Assembly: GCA_937902945.1 (NCBI GenBank)
Contig: CALEMD010000066.1
Location: 1-8,549, forward strand
Direction: 5' to 3'
Source of the DNA: an uncultured Erysipelotrichaceae bacterium
Lineage (GTDB): Bacteria; Bacillota_I; Bacilli_A; Erysipelotrichales; Erysipelotrichaceae
DNA: 8,549 nucleotides
Part shown: positions 6,133-8,549 of the stretch, in pieces
Layout: each line of letters starts with the position of its first letter
How positions within the stretch are numbered: position 1 is the stretch's first letter
Notes under the pieces: generated by a model
What the model was told of the DNA's origin: nothing
The model's input: only the letters and a program-made list of their open reading frames with translations
Databases searched by the model: none
Translations under genes and position numbers: made by a program

Positions 6133-7926
6133 CTATTTTTCTATTTTGTATCGAGTACAGAACATTTCATTCTCTGCATTCCAAGTCACTGAATCAATGA
6201 CCTGTTGCTTTTGTGTATCATATACCACAATACTGATCCCTGGATTATCGTTTGTATATTCTATTGAATCAATCAGAATGTCAGACATATCACCGGCTGT
6301 ATTGCTGCTGATGTAGTAGGAATGTCCTTCAATACTGCCATATTGCTCTAGTGAATCCATGGAACTTTCAAACATTAACACTTCATTGTTCTGTAATACT
6401 GCTATAAAGTTTGTGTTATCCTCAATATCAATTCCATATTGCTTAAGAGCTTTGATCTGTTCAGTATATGCATCCTGGTTCAGTGTATTGCAGTTGATCA
6501 ATGCAGCATATCCCGGCTGCTCTGACAATGCCTTCAGATATAGACTCATATCCTGTATAGTCATCATTTGTGGATCACCATTTTTATAAATCTTGTTCCA
6601 TTGAGACAATGGTGTTGATTGGACAGTAGTTAACCCGTGAATCTGTGAATAATACTTGTTAACCCATAGATTTGGATACTCAGAAATATCTATCAGTCCA
6701 TAAATTGCATTGTATGATGTAGCAAATTCTGTATTGATCTGCGGAATAACCGGATTATCATTGCCTGCCGCTTTTTGATCTGCAACGTATGCTTCTCTGT
6801 TTAGATACTGATATCTTGTATAGCCTAAGTCAGATATTGCCAATGCATAATGATAGACGGTAAAGCACATACATATTGCAATGCCAATATTCAAAGCCTT
6901 CTTTGTGAAAGTTCTTGGCTGCTGATCAAACTTATAGACACCAATGCCTATAGATATAATGATTAGAATCGCAGCTCCAAAAATCGATCGATCAAACACA
7001 ACAGGAACAGGTGTCAGAACAAGAGCAAATACTGCTGCTATGCCAGCGAAACAGTATGCTGCAGAGACAATCCTTTCCTTTTCGTCTGTATTCAGCACCA
7101 GCAGAACCATCGAAATCAGCAGTGGAATGCGCAGGCTGGTGCTCGAACTGAACAGAACACTGAATGCATCATTCCAATCATGCACAATTGTATATGCCAT
7201 ACCTTCAGTATTCACAAAATCAGCAGATCTGATCGCATTGCCTGGTGCAACAATCATCAAACCAAATCCTATGCAGGCACCAATCAGTCCCGCATACATC
7301 CAGCCCTGCATCTTCTTGTTTTTCAATGAAAGCACCATAAAGAACAAAACAAGAAGTATCAATGCTCCTGCAGTGTTTTCGTTTGTCCAGCCCGCAGCTA
7401 TCCCAAACAGAAACATTCCGCCAGTATATAAGATGTTTCTTGACTCTTTTTGAAGACGATATGGAAGAAGAAACTGCAGTATGATGACTGTTGTCCAGAG
7501 GTAGTTGCAAGAACCCGTTTCCCAGAGACACGTCTGCCCAAACAAAGGAACAAATAGAAATACAAATAAAGCAATCAGCAGAAGAAGAAATGGTTTATCT
7601 TTATTCCTGTCTGCTTTTACATGGCAGTATATCAGCCAATTCAAATAGACAAAACATAATGAATTGCATATATCAAATACAGTTTTTGGCATTGTCAAAA
7701 AACATCTTGCTATGATATGGGCAACAGAGCGGCCAGTCCATGTCATATACTGAATATACTCCCGTTTAAAAATATCAATAATTCCACTGGATATGGAGTA
7801 GCCAAGATCATCTGCCATTGGAACTGTTAAAGCATTAAGAACCAAAGCCGCCAAAAAGATTCCAATCAGTATCCAGGTAAATAAATTCATCTTTCTCTTT
7901 TTCAAGAGACCTGTGTTTTTATTCAT
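6133..7926 (-). CDS. DUF6056-like polytopic membrane protein, putative GT-C-type glycosyltransferase
   Basis: A 597-residue membrane protein resembling the uncharacterised DUF6056 family (assignment from memory). Numbered from ATG 7926: TM1 at about 18-36, then MADDLGY (37-43), whose acidic pair sits where GT-C enzymes carry catalytic acidic residues. Next come TWTGRSVAH (62-70), TCLWETGSCNYLWTT (132-146), AAGWTNENT (177-185), VAPGNAIRS (226-234) and FDRSIFGA (311-318). About ten or eleven membrane helices end near residue 362 and are followed by a polar tail of about 235 residues, probably extracytoplasmic. An upstream ATG at 7992 is rejected because it would place the start above the predicted promoter; AAGGAAAG precedes 7926. 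It is first in an operon with the fdtB-like and fdtA-like genes (9-base gap). From that context I infer a role in moving or transferring the amino sugar; nothing here proves catalysis. The broken gene at 1-576 is its paralogue. Confidence 0.82.
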   Translation of the reverse strand: MNKNTGLLKKRKMNLFTWILIGIFLAALVLNALTVPMADDLGYSISSGIIDIFKREYIQYMTWTGRSVAHIIARCFLTMPKTVFDICNSLCFVYLNWLIYCHVKADRNKDKPFLLLLIALFVFLFVPLFGQTCLWETGSCNYLWTTVIILQFLLPYRLQKESRNILYTGGMFLFGIAAGWTNENTAGALILLVLFFMVLSLKNKKMQGWMYAGLIGACIGFGLMIVAPGNAIRSADFVNTEGMAYTIVHDWNDAFSVLFSSSTSLRIPLLISMVLLVLNTDEKERIVSAAYCFAGIAAVFALVLTPVPVVFDRSIFGAAILIIISIGIGVYKFDQQPRTFTKKALNIGIAICMCFTVYHYALAISDLGYTRYQYLNREAYVADQKAAGNDNPVIPQINTEFATSYNAIYGLIDISEYPNLWVNKYYSQIHGLTTVQSTPLSQWNKIYKNGDPQMMTIQDMSLYLKALSEQPGYAALINCNTLNQDAYTEQIKALKQYGIDIEDNTNFIAVLQNNEVLMFESSMDSLEQYGSIEGHSYYISSNTAGDMSDILIDSIEYTNDNPGISIVVYDTQKQQVIDSVTWNAENEMFCTRYKIEK

Positions 7927-7950
7927 AGTTGTATTCTTTCCTTGATAATA

Positions 7951-7986
7951 ATTATACCGTAGGTTGCATTGCAATAATGGTATAAT
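7951..7986. promoter_or_regulatory. Divergent overlapping promoters framed by an 8-bp inverted repeat
   Basis: ATTATACC (7951-7958) and GGTATAAT (7979-7986) form perfect arms. Each contains an outward-facing perfect TATAAT: minus strand 7956-7951 for the DUF6056-like/aminosugar operon, plus strand 7981-7986 for the YfhO-like gene. The plus-strand box is an extended -10 (TGGTATAAT, TG at 7978-7979). Neither has a good -35 hexamer at 16-18 bases, so each -35 zone (about 7958-7963 and 7974-7979) falls next to the opposing promoter's -10. The two promoters therefore overlap almost completely and should compete for polymerase. Predicted leaders are about 16-18 bases long, with AGGAGAG (7997-8003) before ATG 8009 and AAGGAAAG before ATG 7926. 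Confidence 0.6.
7964..7974. promoter_or_regulatory. Candidate operator: palindrome TTGCATTGCAA at the promoter centre
   Basis: TTGCA-T-TGCAA is a perfect palindrome about a central base, lying between the -35 and -10 zones of both divergent promoters. A dimeric repressor or activator bound here would cover both. No regulator gene is in the window to match it, and an 11-base AT-rich palindrome could occur by chance. Confidence 0.3.
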
Positions 7987-8008
7987 TTTCAATATTAGGA
8001 GAGTTCAA

Positions 8009-8549
8009 ATGAAAAAGATACTGCATAACAAGCCTTTATTGCTGTTTCTGTTGCTTACTTTGATATCTGCATGTATCTTTTTGCCTTATATTTTTACAGA
8101 TACTGCTTTTGTGCTTGGCTGGGATATGCGCACTCTGTACAGTTCCAACTTCGAAGCCCTTCGCACACAATTGCAAAGCTTTGTCAAAACAGGAGATTAC
8201 CCATTCTGGAGTTGGGTCAGTTTTCTTGGCAATGACTTCTATTCAAGCAAACTGTTCTATTTTCAGGATATATTTGATTATCCATTTGCATTAACAAACT
8301 TAAGCTACGAGAAAATTCAAACCTATCTGAAATTCCTTGTGGCGGGCTTTGGCTTTTATGCCTATTCCAGAACAAATCATTTCAGTCAGAAAACTTCCGT
8401 CTTGGGATCCATCATATTTGCATTCAGCGCATATAATCTGCAAACCATGATGCATCCGTTCTTTGGTTCTTTCTTCGTCTTTCTGCCTCTTTACTTCCGC
8501 AGCAGTGATTTATATATAACAGAGAATAAGAAGTTTGGTTTCATCTTTT
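8009..8549 (+). CDS. YfhO-family membrane protein, N-terminal part (runs off the window)
   Basis: The first 180 residues of a protein in the YfhO family (PF09586), large polytopic proteins usually of 800 or more residues. In Bacillus, Listeria and Staphylococcus, YfhO relatives act with a CsbB/GtrB-like enzyme and a GtcA-type flippase to glycosylate teichoic acids. The frame stays open to the window end. After TM1 (about 9-29) come GWDMRTLYSSNF (37-48), GDYPFWSWVSFLGNDFYSSK (62-81) and YFQDIFDYPFAL (84-95), the characteristic N-terminal pattern in which the protein reads like 'P-F-W-S-W...G-N-D'. Further membrane segments start near 105, 132 and 150. The start is well supported: AGGAGAG lies 5 bases before ATG 8009, with an extended -10 at 7978-7986. 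It is divergent from the aminosugar operon and probably shares regulation with it. With a GtrB-like gene nearby, a role in sugar transfer to a surface polymer is likely but inferred. Confidence 0.85.
   Translation, partial: MKKILHNKPLLLFLLLTLISACIFLPYIFTDTAFVLGWDMRTLYSSNFEALRTQLQSFVKTGDYPFWSWVSFLGNDFYSSKLFYFQDIFDYPFALTNLSYEKIQTYLKFLVAGFGFYAYSRTNHFSQKTSVLGSIIFAFSAYNLQTMMHPFFGSFFVFLPLYFRSSDLYITENKKFGFIF

Noticed and set aside
5804..6316. A 170-codon open frame on the plus strand
   Set aside because: It is antisense to the well-supported aminotransferase and the end of the DUF6056-like gene, and has no family motif.
6944..7453. A 169-codon open frame on the plus strand
   Set aside because: It is antisense to the membrane core of the DUF6056-like protein; such shadows are common opposite hydrophobic coding sequence.
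7927..7992. A 22-residue N-terminal extension of the DUF6056-like protein from ATG 7992
   Set aside because: It would span the predicted promoter and has no Shine-Dalgarno site; ATG 7926 has AAGGAAAG upstream and leads directly into a basic N-terminus and TM1.
8109..8294. A 61-codon open frame on the plus strand
   Set aside because: It is out of frame within the YfhO-like gene, which has a strong start and continuous family homology.

Overview
The window looks like a surface-polysaccharide locus from a low-GC Gram-positive bacterium (Bacillota). The base composition is AT-rich, purine-rich Shine-Dalgarno sites precede most genes, and the families are typical of that phylum: a YfhO-type membrane protein, GtrB/CsbB-like glycosyltransferase, AI-2E-family permease, and FdtA/FdtB sugar enzymes. 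An anaerobic lineage such as Erysipelotrichia or a neighbour is a guess only. No tRNA, rRNA, CRISPR array, insertion sequence or transposase was seen.

Layout, left to right. Positions 1-76 are a perfect 32-bp-arm inverted repeat exactly at the window edge. It lies inside a leftward, frameshifted and truncated gene (1-576) for a DUF6056-like polytopic membrane protein. Divergent from it, a rightward group encodes a GT-C-type membrane glycosyltransferase (704-2329), a GtrB-like polyprenyl-phosphate glycosyltransferase (2375-3316) and an AI-2E-family permease (3386-4600). This group meets, with no gap, a leftward operon read from 7926 down to 4601: an intact DUF6056-like membrane protein, then an FdtB/QdtB-type PLP aminotransferase, then an FdtA/QdtA-type dTDP-sugar 3,4-ketoisomerase. 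A compact symmetric promoter region (7951-7986) separates this operon from a rightward YfhO-family gene that runs off the window at 8549.

Working together (inference): FdtA and FdtB would convert dTDP-4-keto-6-deoxyglucose to a dTDP-3-amino-3,6-dideoxyhexose (Fuc3N or Qui3N type). The GtrB-like enzyme would load a sugar onto undecaprenyl phosphate. The large membrane proteins (GT-C, DUF6056-like, YfhO) are candidates for transferring lipid-linked sugars onto a surface polymer outside the membrane. The nucleotide-sugar entry enzymes (RmlA, RmlB), an N-acyltransferase and a flippase are not in this window.

Most unusual points: the left-end fold-back, which breaks a conserved protein motif and may be an assembly or amplification artefact; a probable 14-nt deletion that removes a conserved WxGR motif from the left DUF6056 paralogue; the HAN-for-HAH change in the FdtA-like active-site motif; and the nested symmetry of the divergent promoter at 7951-7986.
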